Shown: in pieces, positions 11,863-22,995 of the stretch
Layout: each line of letters starts with the position of its first letter
Position numbering within the stretch: position 1 is the first letter of the stretch
Origin: Cryptomeria japonica
Lineage: Eukaryota > Streptophyta > Pinopsida > Cupressales > Cupressaceae
Length of the DNA stretch: 64,000 nt
NCBI RefSeq assembly: GCF_030272615.1
Contig: NC_081405.1
Location: 570,893,095-570,957,094 of the forward strand
Direction: 5' to 3'
Translations under genes and position numbers: made by a program
The notes under the pieces: model-generated
What the model was told of the DNA's origin: nothing
The model's input: only the letters and a program-made list of their open reading frames with translations
Database searches by the model: none

Positions 11863-11874
11863 TGGTATTAGAGC
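11863..11874 (+). other. Copia-type primer-binding site with LTR-end-like flanks
   Basis: tggtattagagc differs by one base from the usual TGGTATCAGAGC that pairs with initiator-Met tRNA. It directly follows atatctaaca, a typical copia LTR end. At 11911-11920 a purine tract (gagggggaga) is followed by TGTTGG, like a polypurine tract and LTR start. A perfect Pol III B-box word (ggttcgaatcc) lies at 11886. Confidence 0.55.
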
Positions 11875-12054
11875 ATTGGGTCACAGGTTCGAATCCCCTC
11901 GGGTAGTGATGAGGGGGAGATTGTTGGCAAAATGGTTAGCGCTCCCCTTGGGATTCATGACAAGGGATTAACCACCTCCCGTGTGATCCACTTCTCTATA
12001 GTTTGTATCAAGCACTGATAGATTGATCTTTTGATGCAATGGCAAACTGGGCCA

Positions 12055-12900
12055 ACACAATCTGAGCCTTGGGTGCTATAATAGAGTTGATCAAGGAAGC
12101 CATATTATTGGATATCACTATGTATGGGACATTCAATGTTTTCAAGGCATCTTGTAGCATTCCATGATGAGTCGAGGAAGTTTGACTCAAATCCAAAAGG
12201 GATATCTTGGCAAGAGTAGCTTTAAGTTGTTCAACAAGATCATATTACTTACGAAGGGTTTGTGAAATGTGAGGTGCTTGAGGAAGAATAGGTTGAGGAT
12301 CAGGTAGAGAAGTTGGAACAATCAGAGGAGGATTAGGTTGCCTATTGTTTCTTGTGATATAGGTATGGGAAACTAAATTATAAATCTCCTTAATTAGTTG
12401 TCTAGCATAGCTATAAGGACTCTTAGTAGGATTCCTTCCTTGAAATGTAATGATAGGTTTGTTTGGAGTGCTAAAGGAATTATGACTATACCCACCTTGA
12501 ACCGTGAAAAGAGGTTGATTAGAAAGAGATGAAGTTGGAGAAGGACAAGAACCTTGGACAATAAAAAGAGGTTTTCTATGTTTATTCACATTGATCATAT
12601 TGATTAACCTTTTAGATGAATTATTCTTGTTTGAATTTTTAGCCAAAGACACAAAGTCATCAAGGGTATCATCCGATAGAGGATGGTCATAGTGATTGAA
12701 AGGTTTATCTTTGGACTCAAAAGGAGACATAAACTCATAAAGGAAATTGTGAAGGTAAACCATGTCATTAGATTTAGTGGAGGAGTTGATAAGAATTTAC
12801 CCATGAGAGGAATTATTCAACTTATCTTTCTCATCACCATGAAAAGGCATAGTAAAAAGGTTGATTAATTTTTGGAAAAATGAGGGTTTAGAAGGCTTAG
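12055..12900 (-). pseudogene. Gag region remnant of element A
   Basis: A frame at 12245-12763 (172 residues) reads MVYLHNFLYEFMSPFESKD and later a repeated motif of the form PLFIVQG-(x)n-SNQPLFTVQG-(x)n-NKPIITFQG, then SYARQLIKEIYNLVSHTY. The same protein, with a few changes, occurs at 36235-36591 in element B. The position after the PBS and leader implies gag. I see neither a classical Gypsy gag core motif nor a zinc knuckle, so only part of gag may remain. The three QG repeats may be a family-specific feature. Confidence 0.6.
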
Positions 12901-13164
12901 GGTTCAAAAAGTCTTCTAGAGATTCATCTAATTCATCCTTACTAAACTCATAATCAACATAATTTCATACATCATCAAAAGCATGAACATCTTGCAAATA
13001 AAAATCTAATATTTTGAAATGAAAATTGCATAAAACTTAAACACACAATGCAAGGAAAATGAAAGAAATCTATCTCTTTTTTTTTCTTTCTTTTTTATGT
13101 TTTGAAAGGAAATCAAATAAAATATATATAGATCTAACAATGCAATGCAATGAACAATAAATTG

Positions 13165-13184
13165 GATTCACGTTGCGTTCACCA
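13165..13184 (-). other. Primer-binding site of element A
   Basis: The minus strand reads TGGTGAACGCAACGTGAATC, lying six bases inside the LTR1 edge. It matches the PBS of elements B and C except for a few substitutions. Confidence 0.75.
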
Positions 13185-13190
13185 AAGATG

Positions 13191-15353
13191 TGTAGGGGAA
13201 AAAGTGAGACTAAGTATGGAAACCCTAATCCCACTCTCATACACACTCATGGAATACGAAAGAGCCTAGGGAGGTAGCATGCATTGGCCAATTCTTTATG
13301 AGATATAGAGTGTCATGGATTACCTCTTAGGTTTTTTAGTCCTTTGTTGTAAAGGAGATAGAGGAATGATGCAAAAATGTAATCTAACCTAGAATGCAAG
13401 TAAGCAACCAAACCCTAATCTATGAATGTAGATCAAAGGATAACTGATATACTGCTAAAAAGTACAGATCAAAAGGAAAAATCAGAGGTGCACCTATGTC
13501 TAAAATCTGAGAAGAAATGTTTGGGATAAAGATGCCACACCACTGTCCTGATTCTGCAAGTCTGGAGGTACAACTAACAGGATGGATTTTGGAGCCTTCA
13601 AGGCACTGTTTTGCCAAATCCTGCTGATAGAGGGCATGACCATGGTGCCATGGCACTGTCCTTCGTAGGACCAGGGCACCACACCCCTATCCTTAGGGTT
13701 TTTTCTAAGATTTGCAACCAAGAACTATCCCTATGTGCTCTTCCGGTCCCGTAACTTCTAGCGACGCTAGTATCCAAACCTGGACCTGAAGCTTAAAAAA
13801 TAGGGTTTGAGGTGGCTATTTAGGGTTTTTCCTTAGTCAAATCCTTGTGTTTGTGATTTAAACCTCCACAAATAGCCAATAATGTACTAAAAATGTGTGT
13901 GCAAGAGCCTTGTGTACATGCAAGATCCTAAAATGAAAGCAAACAATATAGAGCAACCCCAAAGAGTAAACCCTAATTGCTTATAATTGACAAAGTAAGT
14001 GCTCTAAATCCATAATGCAAAGTGATCTAAAGGATGAATATGAATCAAAATGAAACTTATGCAAAGCCATTAAAAACAACATGAAATCATACCCAACCCA
14101 AGAGAGAGGTACAAGCCAATCATTAGTCGGTGATCTCCTATTGTTCTTCTACATCTTCAAAAGCCCCCAATTGATAAAATAATGCTAGGTGAATGTTTGG
14201 TAGATGAATATTGAATGTGGTTGAAGACTTCAGAGATCTACTATTTCGCTGCAAACAAGGCTCTTATGCTCCCAAAAAATCTTCTCTTAAATTCTTAGAA
14301 GAAGACCCCTTGAAATCAAGAAAAAGAGCTCTTAAGTATGAAACCCTAGATCTTAATTTCATGTTTAGGAAGACCTAGGATTTGAATTTTTTGCCGATCT
14401 TTTGTGGTTAAGCGTTATTATATCATAACATTATGCTCCCGAAATTTTGAGGAAAAAGTCGAGGACCATGTGCATTCACGCCATGGTCTGACCAACTTTT
14501 CATGAAATTTACAGCTGATTTCAATATGTTTTGATATGCGAAATCAGGTGTAAACTGTCGGAATAAGACATAATTAGGTTTTATGATTAAATGATATATT
14601 GAGGGAATAAGATGAAAAGGGGCACACTTAGGGTAAAGGGACCAACTTTATAACATGTAAAGTGATGAAACTTGACTTTAGATTTAATTAAATTAATTAA
14701 TTAAATGTTTAAAAGGGAATTAGAAATGCAAGATACAAGACACACTAAGGCGGGTGCTAACCTAAGTGTGAATTTGTACCACCCTAGCAAGGCTGTACAA
14801 TTAACAACACTACATTTATCCCCCACTTTAGCAGTCATATGACACTATGTGTATATGCAAGCTAAAGTATATACAAGTAAACATTCTTTTTAAAAGGATA
14901 TAGCCATAGTTGTCAGACGAAGCCCCAAGCGGAATCTGTAGTACACAATTAGGAACCACACCCTACAAAACCACATGTTAGATCACAAAACCACCTAATT
15001 ATTACTAAGGTAGGTGATTAAATTCATGGGTAGCTATATGTTCCCCTATTTCGGCTTGCTTATTAGTGAGGTGGAATAGGGTATCATGTTTACCACAATA
15101 AATTGTGATAAAGATTTTGACAAAGAAAATTTGCAAGAAGGATTTATTACTCATCCAAGCACATTATGGAACTAATGTGAAGCGAGAGGGTGAACTCACG
15201 ATTCCAACACCACCAACGGTGCAAGAATCAGAGCTTCGTAGCTCAAGATATGATAGATTGAAGAAAAAATGCAGAAATTAGGGTTTTAACTTAAAAACAT
15301 AAAGTGAAAAATTTCATAAGGCATAAATATGAAAGTGACAACTTCATTTGTCA
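13191..15353 (-). repeat. LTR1: 5' LTR of element A
   Basis: The plus strand begins TGTAGGGG at 13191 and ends ...TTTGTCA at 15353 (about 2.16 kb). The ends are set by the PBS on the left and by the point where LTR2 diverges from LTR1 and LTR3 on the right. LTR1, LTR2 and LTR3 are collinear. LTR1 lacks a stretch of roughly 60 bp near 14505 that LTR2 and LTR3 keep. The many differences show old insertions. Confidence 0.85.
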
Positions 15354-16909
15354 CTTATTAATAATTCAACATATTCATAGTTCTAATAAGAATTACTTTG
15401 CAGTAGATTTTTATTTTGTTACCCGAAATTTTCAACTCAACGCATAATATTTTCTATATTTCTTTGGCAAAAATATGTCAAAGAAAATATTCCTTATTGT
15501 TTCAAGTTTCCTACAAATCTTACAAACTTCGATATAAGAATATTATTCCATAAAACTTAAAATTTATTTTTCAAGTATTTATCTTCAAAATCTAAATTCA
15601 AACATTTATTAATAAAATTAGTAATGAATCTAATACTAGAGAATATTTTATAAATAGTTTTGTTTTACAAACAACGTCATTGGTATATTTAAGACCGTTA
15701 TAATTATCCAAGTCTTGTATACATACAATGGAGAGATAAAAGACTTTTGTGGCCTCATGAGGATAGTAGATTATTTCCTCCAATTTGATAGAGGTGGATC
15801 ATATTCACAACTCAATGAGGCCTAGACTTTTAGATGTTCATTGTTAATGAATCTAAATAAAACTTTATAACTCACTAAACACTTATATGTCTAGGCCAAG
15901 CATTTTTTGTGGGTGAGCGAAGAGGTAAATGGATATCAACAAAGTCATTAGCAATTTTGTTTTTGTTTTCCATCATGTTCTATTTGTTTCTATATCATGC
16001 TCCTACATCACATGATCATACATGAGTCTCCTTGTCTTGTTAGTATTGTAAAACATATTTTAATGTAAAATATACATTGATATATAAATATGTGTTAAAA
16101 ATATATATTTTTTATCACACTTACCCATCAATCACACATATCTATGAACATCACATTCTCTAATTTATATGGCTATGAAATTTTGCTTCCAAATTTAAAA
16201 ATATGAAATTTTAAGTTTACACAATTTTCACATATAACCTTCTTAACAAATATGAACTACAAAAAAAATTATATTTTTTAATTGAATTTTATAATAAATC
16301 TTGACATTTTGAAATTTAGATATTTATCATCGTATTCAAATTTACTTTCATGTAAAATAGATCTAGATTATTTTTACAAGTGCACATTAAAATACTATAA
16401 ACAAAAAATTAAATTTTAAAATTAAATTTATGGTCTTCTCCTTTACTAATCCATATGAACCAACTAAAATAAAAATTATTACAAATTGCATGATAGAATG
16501 ATGTATTTAAAAACCAACCCTAACTAAAATGAGTTATCTAAGATTCAAGATAGAGAAAATAATCTATATGATATATTAATAGTTTTATTTTATTTGAAAG
16601 TGAATTATCTAATGCTATAATAATTGTTTAGCTAATGCTATAATTAATTATGTATCATTTCAACCACAATAACTAATAACAATTAAACTAAATTAAATAA
16701 AATAACATAAATATATTTTAATTCTGTTTAAAAATTGAAAAATTTAATCAAAATATTTCATGCCTAAATACAAGACAGACAAAATAATTATTATAACAAT
16801 AAATATCTAAAGAGATGCGTGTATTTTCGTGTGATACAATTCGATGTAGTTCAAATCAGTGAAACCACTTGTAATATCACTTACAATAATTATTTCCATA
16901 CACACTGTA
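15354..16909. other. AT-rich flank of X1, no gene seen
   Basis: No supported reading frame. Collinear with 39083-40616 in X2. It is the downstream side of the minus-strand RING gene. Confidence 0.6.
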
Positions 16910-17488
16910 CTATCGATCTTCCGGTACTGATATTGGCTCATTTTTCTTAAAGAATGGCGTTGTGCAAATGGGACAAGTATTGTGATCCTCAAGCCATGGC
17001 CAAATGCAGTGAGAATGAAATATATGTCGGATCATACAAGGAATCTCTCGAACATTTTCTCCGAGAATAAAATCATCCCTACAAACTCCACAGAAAAGTC
17101 CATAATCAACATGAAAACCTGAAATTGTTACAATGGGCAGTGCATCTACAAATTCTTTCGCCTTCCTTTCATTCTCTACTATCTTCACGATTTTTTTCTG
17201 AAGAGAATCGAAGGTATTGAAGACCCCACGTAACCACCGAATATCAGCAGGGAGTCGATCCTCGTGAACTTCAATCAGGAGAAATTCAGAATACAATGAA
17301 TCGTGAAGGCTGTTAAGCTGTTGCAGACGATGAGGCAGAGCTTCACGTTCCATAAAACAATTTGCTTGCATGAATAACTTGGTGGCTTCGATACGTAAAT
17401 CCCCCATGCGGCATTCCAGGCTTTTGCACCAGTCGGCAACTTCCTTTTCCTTGCAACCCATATTCTTCTCCTCCTGCATTTGCGCCAT
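16910..17488 (-). CDS. RING-H2 zinc finger protein, putative E3 ubiquitin ligase
   Basis: An intact intronless frame of 192 residues. The C-terminal RING is C133-x2-C136-x14-C151-x3-H155-x2-H158-x2-C161-x10-C172-x2-C175, all eight metal ligands present in C3H2C3 order. IWPWL after C161 and CPIC at the end are typical of the RING-H2 class, and the Trp at 165 is the usual E2-contact position. The spacing C151-x3-H155 is two residues longer than the common C-x-H. Residues 1-115 are charged, probably helical, with no transmembrane segment, signal peptide or named domain. The family transfers ubiquitin from an E2 to substrates; no substrate can be inferred here. The ATG at 17488 is the first in frame, and a second Met follows at residue 4. 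A TATA-like ctttata on the plus strand at 17505-17511 is too close to the ATG to be trusted. The X2 copy is frameshifted, so this is the only possibly active one. It could still be a fragment of a larger host gene. Confidence 0.75.
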   Translation of the reverse strand: MAQMQEEKNMGCKEKEVADWCKSLECRMGDLRIEATKLFMQANCFMEREALPHRLQQLNSLHDSLYSEFLLIEVHEDRLPADIRWLRGVFNTFDSLQKKIVKIVENERKAKEFVDALPIVTISGFHVDYGLFCGVCRDDFILGENVREIPCMIRHIFHSHCIWPWLEDHNTCPICTTPFFKKNEPISVPEDR

Positions 17489-18094
17489 TTCTTCACTTCA
17501 CTGTCTTTATACCAAACGGTTAGGGTAGAAAATTAATAGAGAGAAGATTTACAATTTGGTATGCGAATTTGTGGAATGGATTGCAGTCATCTAGCAATAT
17601 GTAGTAAATGAAGCGTCACGGTTAGTTTCATCTTGCACCCTCTCAAAAGAGACGAACCGTTGATCCAATGGTATTTGACTTATGGATGATTTTCTATCGG
17701 TGATGTTTACGAAAAGCTCCTGAATTTAAAATTAATGTTAGATTATTTCAAATGATTACATAGATTGCTATTACATTTCTAATTAACTTTTATATATAAA
17801 GAATGAAATTAAAAGAGCAGACATGTGTGTTGGCATTGAAGGTTTCCCTTGTAAAATGAAATCCAAGCTGACTACATCTCATTAATGGATTTGACATATT
17901 TGCAACTAGTGCAGTGGATCTTAATTTAGAAATAGCACAACATGAGAAGAACGTTGAGATTATTAAGACGGTTTGAAGTTCACATGCATGTATACAAACC
18001 CATTATTTATTAAAAGAATAATTTTAGATAGAATATAGGCAAGTGCCCTTCTTCACGTATACTGTTATACTATTCTTCTTCTACATACAGCTCT
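17489..18094. other. Intergenic stretch between RING gene and gene scrap
   Basis: No gene seen. 17489-17784 matches 41197-41484 in X2. 17785-18021 is absent from X2, where the 8.3 kb insert lies instead. Similarity resumes at 18022 (X2: 49797). Confidence 0.65.
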
Positions 18095-18720
18095 TGATGG
18101 CCAGCGGTACCGTTCTTTGTGTCATCCTCTTTGTTTCCTGGGTGAGAAATACTGATCATGGCAATCAAATCAGTTGGACCAAGACCTAAATATGTGTTAC
18201 TGATCAAAGCAGAGTACTGAGATGCAATTTATTTCAGGATTCCAGCTTAATGATCGATAAGAATGAAGTATGTAGCAGCTCTATTTCTTCAGGGCCTTCA
18301 ATAGATCCAGTGTATGTTCCTTTAATGGGTGCTCTCTATTTGTGTTTATACTGTGGGATTTTTATATTTAATTCTCTGTAATGTCATGGATGGGTTCTGA
18401 AGGAAACTGTTTCTTTGCATTGTCATGGATGAGTTCTTTAGAAAATGGTTTGTATCATGAATATGTTCAAGAATATTTTTTTCATGTTGAATGCAAGGCA
18501 CAAAAGGGGCTGAAAAAAAGATGGACTAGTTTGGAAGAAAGAAATCAACCCCATGGGCTGCTCATAAGTGGCTCAGTATTCCTCTTCAAGCAGATTCTCT
18601 GTATAAGAATGGTAAGTATGCATATAATCCAGCATAAAGTGATTTGTGTTCTCTTAATAGTGTTGCCTTGCTATCAAGATCATTGTGCTTATAACTCAAA
18701 TTTGTGTGGAGAATTTTAAC
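18095..18720 (+). pseudogene. Spliced-gene scrap with a possible signal peptide
   Basis: The plus strand from ATG at 18098 reads MASGTVLCVILFVSW, a short hydrophobic start like a signal peptide, ending at a plausible donor (gtgaga). After tttatttcag at about 18229-18238, a short exon-like stretch reads DSSLMIDKNEVCSSSISS. Near 18500-18612 another open stretch ends at a strong donor (ATG followed by gtaagt), readable either as KAQKGLKKRWTSLEERNQ or, in another frame, as KWLSIPLQADSLYKN. I do not recognise the family. The X2 copy (49872-50403) has lost the first donor and part of the second exon. It looks like the 5' part of an intron-containing gene that has decayed in both copies. Confidence 0.35.
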
Positions 18721-19270
18721 AGCTACTACATATGTATTTGCTCATAGTCATGGTAGTGCCCAAATCCAAACCACATTTCTGAAGGAAAAATGAGAGTTGC
18801 TGATTATCGAAAGCAAATGGAAACACATGTATCTAGCGTGAAGAAGAATTTTATCATCTTAGATTATTTTTTTGCATTATAAATTATTTTAGATGGTACC
18901 GTCTTACATGAAGTCTAGTTGGATCTGTATTGCAACAAAATTTCACTTATAAATAAAATTGCCCTGCTCTTTTCCTTCTGCAGAAGAGGCTTTTTTGTTT
19001 CATTTTTTGTGGTCATACATGCTTGCAAATGTTATTTTACTCTTTTAATCATTAGAAAAATTAATGTTTATATGGACCCGGGAAGGAGGCAGGCAGGTCA
19101 CATTTGAATTGACAGACATACACATCCATACTGGATCCTACTCCAATAATTAATATCCAAACTCATTCCTGGTTCCAATTCTAAATTTGTAGGACATATT
19201 ATACTTAAATCAGAAATCTGATTTTTATTTTCAAGTTTAGGAGTGATGATTAAATGGTGTTAAACATTTC
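18721..19270. other. No gene seen
   Basis: AT-rich DNA collinear with 50404-50955 in X2. A pyrimidine tract with an acceptor-like cttctgcag at about 18977-18985 is conserved in both copies and may belong to the decayed gene to the left. Confidence 0.45.
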
Positions 19271-19274
19271 AATT

Positions 19275-19375
19275 AAGGATGGCTTGGTCTTATAATAGTC
19301 AATAGTTCAATAGTATTCTAACAGCAAATTGAATGTCATAGGTTTGAATTTTAACTAGTTCATGAAAAGTTCAAC
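19275..19375 (+). repeat. SINE-like (tRNA-derived) unit 1 in X1, degenerate
   Basis: The order ggatggcttggtcttataatag, an A-box-like aatagttcaatag (19301-19313) and a B-box-like ggtttgaattt (19341-19351) matches the better preserved unit 2 that follows. The spacing is right for an internal Pol III promoter. Confidence 0.45.
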
Positions 19376-19452
19376 ATCAACCAGAGTCTTAAGCATTCTA
19401 TAGTGTGACTTGCGGTGGCGGCCTGATGTTGAAAATAAATCAAATCTGAACT

Positions 19453-19560
19453 AGAGATGGTCTGGTCCTATAAAAACCAATAGCTTAGTTGTGGAGCACT
19501 CTAATAACTAATGGAAGGTTTAGATTCCAGTCCTAATTGATTTATAAAAAGCTAAAATAA
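19453..19560 (+). repeat. SINE-like (tRNA-derived) unit 2 in X1
   Basis: gatggtctggtcctataa opens the unit. An A-box-like tagcttagttgtggagc (19481-19497) and a B-box-like ggtttagattcc (19517-19528) lie about 36 bp apart, as in tRNA-derived SINEs. An A-rich end follows (taaaaagctaaaataaa). Confidence 0.55.
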
Positions 19561-20069
19561 ACCAATAAAGATTATCAAACAGCATAAAAATAACATTAAA
19601 AAATAAATTTCAAAAATTAAAAAACAAATAATAATACATATTACAAATAAAAGAAAAACTTTAAAAAATTGAAGCATAAAAGATTAAAAGACTGAAGACA
19701 TATTGAAGTTGTAATACTCGAGAGGTCTGTAAAGACTAACTGAAAAGAATCCATCAAGTATTTCACAAGACCCTCATCCAATTCCATTGTCCTTTTATCC
19801 AAATTAAAAAGAGCCAAGTTAGACAACTACAAAAGCTCGGTTGTTAGATTGTTAGCTTTTACAACTTGAAACGCTTTAAAGGAAATTAAGTTTAATGTAA
19901 AAGGTAATTTGGAATTTATTTCTAAGATTGGAGTGGAGGTAAGAAGTGTTGGGAACCAAAGAAACAAAATCCCTCCCTATTATTAAGCATGCGATGAATG
20001 AATGGATCTGTTTAAGTAAAAGTTTGTTGATTTTCGTGACTTTAAATGTATATAGCTAGTAAAGAATTA
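19561..20069 (-). other. Decayed coding scrap of unknown origin
   Basis: The minus strand at 19641-19826 keeps LFNLDKRTMELDEGL and YLMDSFQ. The X2 copy at 51400-51651 is longer, with FQVVKANNITSELLQLSN. It lies next to the helicase 3' end and might be cargo of the same element, but I recognise no family. Confidence 0.35.
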
Positions 20070-20850
20070 ATTGTGTATAGATTATTCTTCATTCTTGAAT
20101 ATCAATAAAAAGAGAATGGTAGTTCTATACGAAGGTCCTTTATTGATTTAACCCTTGATATATCTATAAAAGTTAACCCCTGTCTTTCTGTTTTAACTAT
20201 ATCAATTGTAGATTTTCGTAATGTTAATCCTTGGGATTTATGTATGGTAATCGTCCAGGCCATAGATAGTGGAATTTGTCTATGATTACCTAGGGATATT
20301 GGTGTTATAGGTATACTTTTTGGGTCATCTTTGTTCTAAGGTGGGCCATTGTAATTATCAAACCAGACAACTACATACAAATGTAAATCTGGTGGCTTAG
20401 AACTAGTTGTGTATGCAATATCTAGCACCTCTCCAAGTGATCCATTGACAAGGCCTGCTTGTATCCATAGGTTTGTTGTTAACAATGTTCATTGGCCTCT
20501 ACATAGTAGGAGTTCATGGGGAAGTTGGTTAGCATCATTATCAGCATTTGGTTTCATGTGTGTTTTGATTGCGACACTAAGTGCAGCAGGAAGATTTAGT
20601 AGTTTAACCATTTTTTTGTCGTGCTTTGTAACTAAATCATTAGTGGAGTATAGTTGCATTTCTTTATCAAATTTTTTTTGTTCATCAATAGATAGTAGTT
20701 TGTTTGTACGGTTCATTAGTAATTCCTAATCTTGTTCAGTTGGTTGTGCATCACACATGTTTTGTATTATTCAAGGGAGGTCAATTTGATCTTGAGAATC
20801 ACCTTTTTGACTAAATATTGTTTGAAGTGTCACACTTGTAGTCAACAAAA
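20070..20850 (-). pseudogene. PIF1/Helitron-type helicase C-terminal fragment (X1 copy)
   Basis: On the minus strand: CDAQPTEQD, then LLSIDEQKKFDKEMQLYS, AIKTHMKPNADNDANQLP, NGSLGEVLDI, ITIHKSQG-like and KTERQGLTFI, ending in a PFSFDR-like segment. NGSLGxVxDI, the HKSQG box and the GLTFxAISR-like end are the conserved C-terminal motifs of PIF1-like and Helitron helicases. Stops break it: TGA after LLLCRGQ (about 20487), TAG where X2 has Trp (about 20337), and two more near 20727 and 20775. The Walker A and N-terminal parts are missing, so only about the last 260 residues are represented. Confidence 0.75.
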
Positions 20851-20869
20851 AAAAATTATCCTAAGGTCT

Positions 20870-21350
20870 TACGATCGACTATGAGTAGTTCCATCTACTT
20901 TATCCTATACCCATTTTGTTGTTTAGATGTTCATGTGACTTATCTTTCCTTACAATCCTTACTAAATCTTCTCCCTGTGTCTACATATTCAATTTAAAAA
21001 AATAAACATATATATCGAGTTGGGACCGACACTAAGATCAAAAGTCTGGCTTTGTATAAAGATTGTTCAAGTGACCCCGCTTTAGAATAGCTGGCCATTC
21101 CCTTCCTAACCCTACCTTGAGTTGATCCCTTTCAAACATCATTGTCTAGTGAATATGACTGGCAAAGTTATGGGGTGGGTGAAAGGCTAACTTTTTGGGA
21201 GGGGTAGGGAGCCACTCAAATTCTATGGGTACTGATCAAGGAACCACTCTCTTGCTAAGATTCATTCCATTGCAAATAGAACCTCTGGGTCTGTCTGGGG
21301 AGCTTCTCTTTCTTTGGCTGAATCTTGATCCCGATCTACTTGCTACGTGC
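20870..21350. other. Possible mitochondrial-derived insert (X1 copy)
   Basis: Its texture is unlike its surroundings, with balanced base composition and non-repetitive words such as gttgggaccgacac, cttgagttgatccctttc and cctctgggtctgtctgggg. The style resembles seed-plant mitochondrial intron or spacer DNA. No gene is encoded. This is recognition by style only. The X2 counterpart is 52560-53080. Confidence 0.3.
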
Positions 21351-22372
21351 AACCTAGTGAAATAGTGGTTGTTAGATAGGACATGTTGGGATAGTAGTGA
21401 CTTAGATCCTATAGTCTTTGGGAACTATCCTTTTAGTGCGATTAAATAATGCACTTTCAAAACACTTAATATGTCATAGCTTTTTCATAGGAATTTATTT
21501 ATTTATTTTGAATAAGTGATGGAGATAATTTATAGCATGGTACATAATGGATTAGGTGTTTTCTCACTTGGAAAAAGAGAGAGAAGATTGTTCTTATTTG
21601 TTAACTCAAAGGAGATTAAATTTTGAGGTCTTATTATGTGAGCATTAATATAAATTTCAATGTGAAAATTTTATGGTGTTCATATTTTTATGAGGCTCAT
21701 ATGATGGAACATTAAATTATTTGATTTGGTGCTTCCTAATAAGGTTTATAAGTGTTTCTAAATTTTGGACATTCACAGAGATAAGTACATAAGGTGTCTT
21801 TTACTTTGAGGGCATGATTGACATGTGTATGCAAATTGGAGTCTTGGTGAGAGAAACAAAGGTCAATTATTGTTTAATAATATTACTAGATAAGAAAAAT
21901 GATATATATGGGAGAAATAGAACAATTGTATGTAATAAAATAGTTACACATATAACTATATATAATATAAATGTAATAATTACATTGAGATTCCTCACTT
22001 AGTTAGAACAATTGTAGCTCCAAGTTGAAATACCAAGTTCTGAATCCCGATCTCCTCAATCATAAACATTAAATAATTGGAGAACAATACATATTGACCT
22101 CCACACACATAGGACTCCATCATATTGTGTTTTGACCCTTGGAAGGATATAATTCTTGATCTTAGGCTTGTAAAATCATTGGACAAAATTTCATATTGAT
22201 TTCAACACCAAACCCTTACCTGTCTCCAAAATATCAAACTTCACAATATATAAATTCTTTAAATCCATTGGCACGATCAATAAAAACCAAAAATAAAACA
22301 AGAAAATAAAGCTAGAAATTCTTCTCATACAACACCTCATCTGAAAGTGAGAAGCTAGCTTGTGATGATAGA
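21351..22372. other. X1-specific stretch, no gene seen
   Basis: About 1 kb absent from X2, where the neighbouring sequences are almost joined (53045-53160). AT-rich, no coherent frame. Either an insertion into X1 or a deletion in X2. Confidence 0.5.
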
Positions 22373-22499
22373 AATTCTTCAAATCTCTAATTCCACCAGC
22401 CTAAAAAAGTGAAGGCTCTTAGTACTAATACATTATTAGGACCAAAAAAAGAATCATTAATAAAAACTTCATAGTATTATAAATCCTCTCCCTAAATTT

Positions 22500-22995
22500 A
22501 GATTAAGTTACCTTCATTTGATTGATCTTTGATTTTTCCTTTAAGAAGATCATTGGTTTGAATTCTATAAAATCATATTATGTGACCCTTTATCTTATAG
22601 TAAAAACATGCATTTTTTCTTTTGTTTTTACTTGACTATTTATTATCCTTTGTGAATATAGTTCTTTCTCCTATTGAGGATCATCTTCTATATCTTCATT
22701 TGTCCTTTTTATTCTACTAGAAGTGTTAAAATCATATCTTGTAAAGTTTGTGAAGTTATTTTTATTCTATTATGAAGACAAGTTGTTTAACAAGATACTT
22801 TTAGCATTGTTATCATCTACTAGAGCCTTAACTTCTTCTAGATACCTAATGAGAAGACTCAAATTAATTATATGATTTGACATTGTAATTTCATCTTCTA
22901 TTTTGAACCTAAACAATTGTTGTTTTAGGGAAAACTTTGAATTAACTACTTTTTCTCCAAACATTTTGTTCATGGACAAATGTCTACTGATCACT
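22500..22995 (-). pseudogene. Ty1/Copia gag fragment
   Basis: The minus strand at 22770-22994 reads FSLKQQLFRFKIEDEITMS, NLSLLIRYLEEVKALVDD and SILLNNLSS, the UBN2-type copia gag pattern (KQQLF-R-LK, the spacer with a hydrophobic face, then LLxSLP-like). Downstream, at about 22545-22610, a decayed CCHC zinc knuckle reads CFYYKIKGHII with the second Cys changed to Tyr, followed by a stop. No pol is nearby. X2 has lost most of this gag, 22673-23068, between CTATT words. Confidence 0.7.

Larger units (their letters stand above)
10807..12054. mobile_element. Foreign mosaic insert replacing the protease of element A
   Basis: Element A and B match on both sides (A 10800 with B 35178; A 12055 with B 35883), but the DNA between them is unrelated. 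Instead of the protease, A carries a plus-strand coding scrap (11053-11800), then an LTR-end-like sequence, a copia-type PBS and a purine tract. It is best read as pieces of another retroelement, retained with loss of about 0.7 kb of element A. Confidence 0.65.
4261..15353 (-). mobile_element. Element A: decayed Tat-lineage Ty3/Gypsy retrotransposon lacking its 3' LTR in this window
   Basis: On the minus strand the order is LTR1 (15353-13191), PBS, leader, gag remnant, foreign insert in place of the protease, RT, RNase H, archaeal-type RNase H, integrase, GA microsatellite, and an oppositely oriented PMD pseudogene. The second, archaeal-type RNase H domain before the integrase is a hallmark of the Tat lineage. 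Element B at 25943-39082 has the same plan and supplies the missing protease and 3' LTR. The 3' LTR of A is not seen; element C sits where it should be. Many stops, frameshifts and a ruined RT active site show it is dead. Confidence 0.85.

Noticed and set aside
11881-11900. tRNA gene suggested by a perfect B-box word ggttcgaatcc
   Set aside because: No cloverleaf arms can be drawn around it and the upstream word is a copia PBS. More likely part of a retroelement leader.
17505-17511. TATA box of the RING-H2 gene
   Set aside because: Transcription would start about 25-30 bp downstream, beyond the proposed start codon at 17488.
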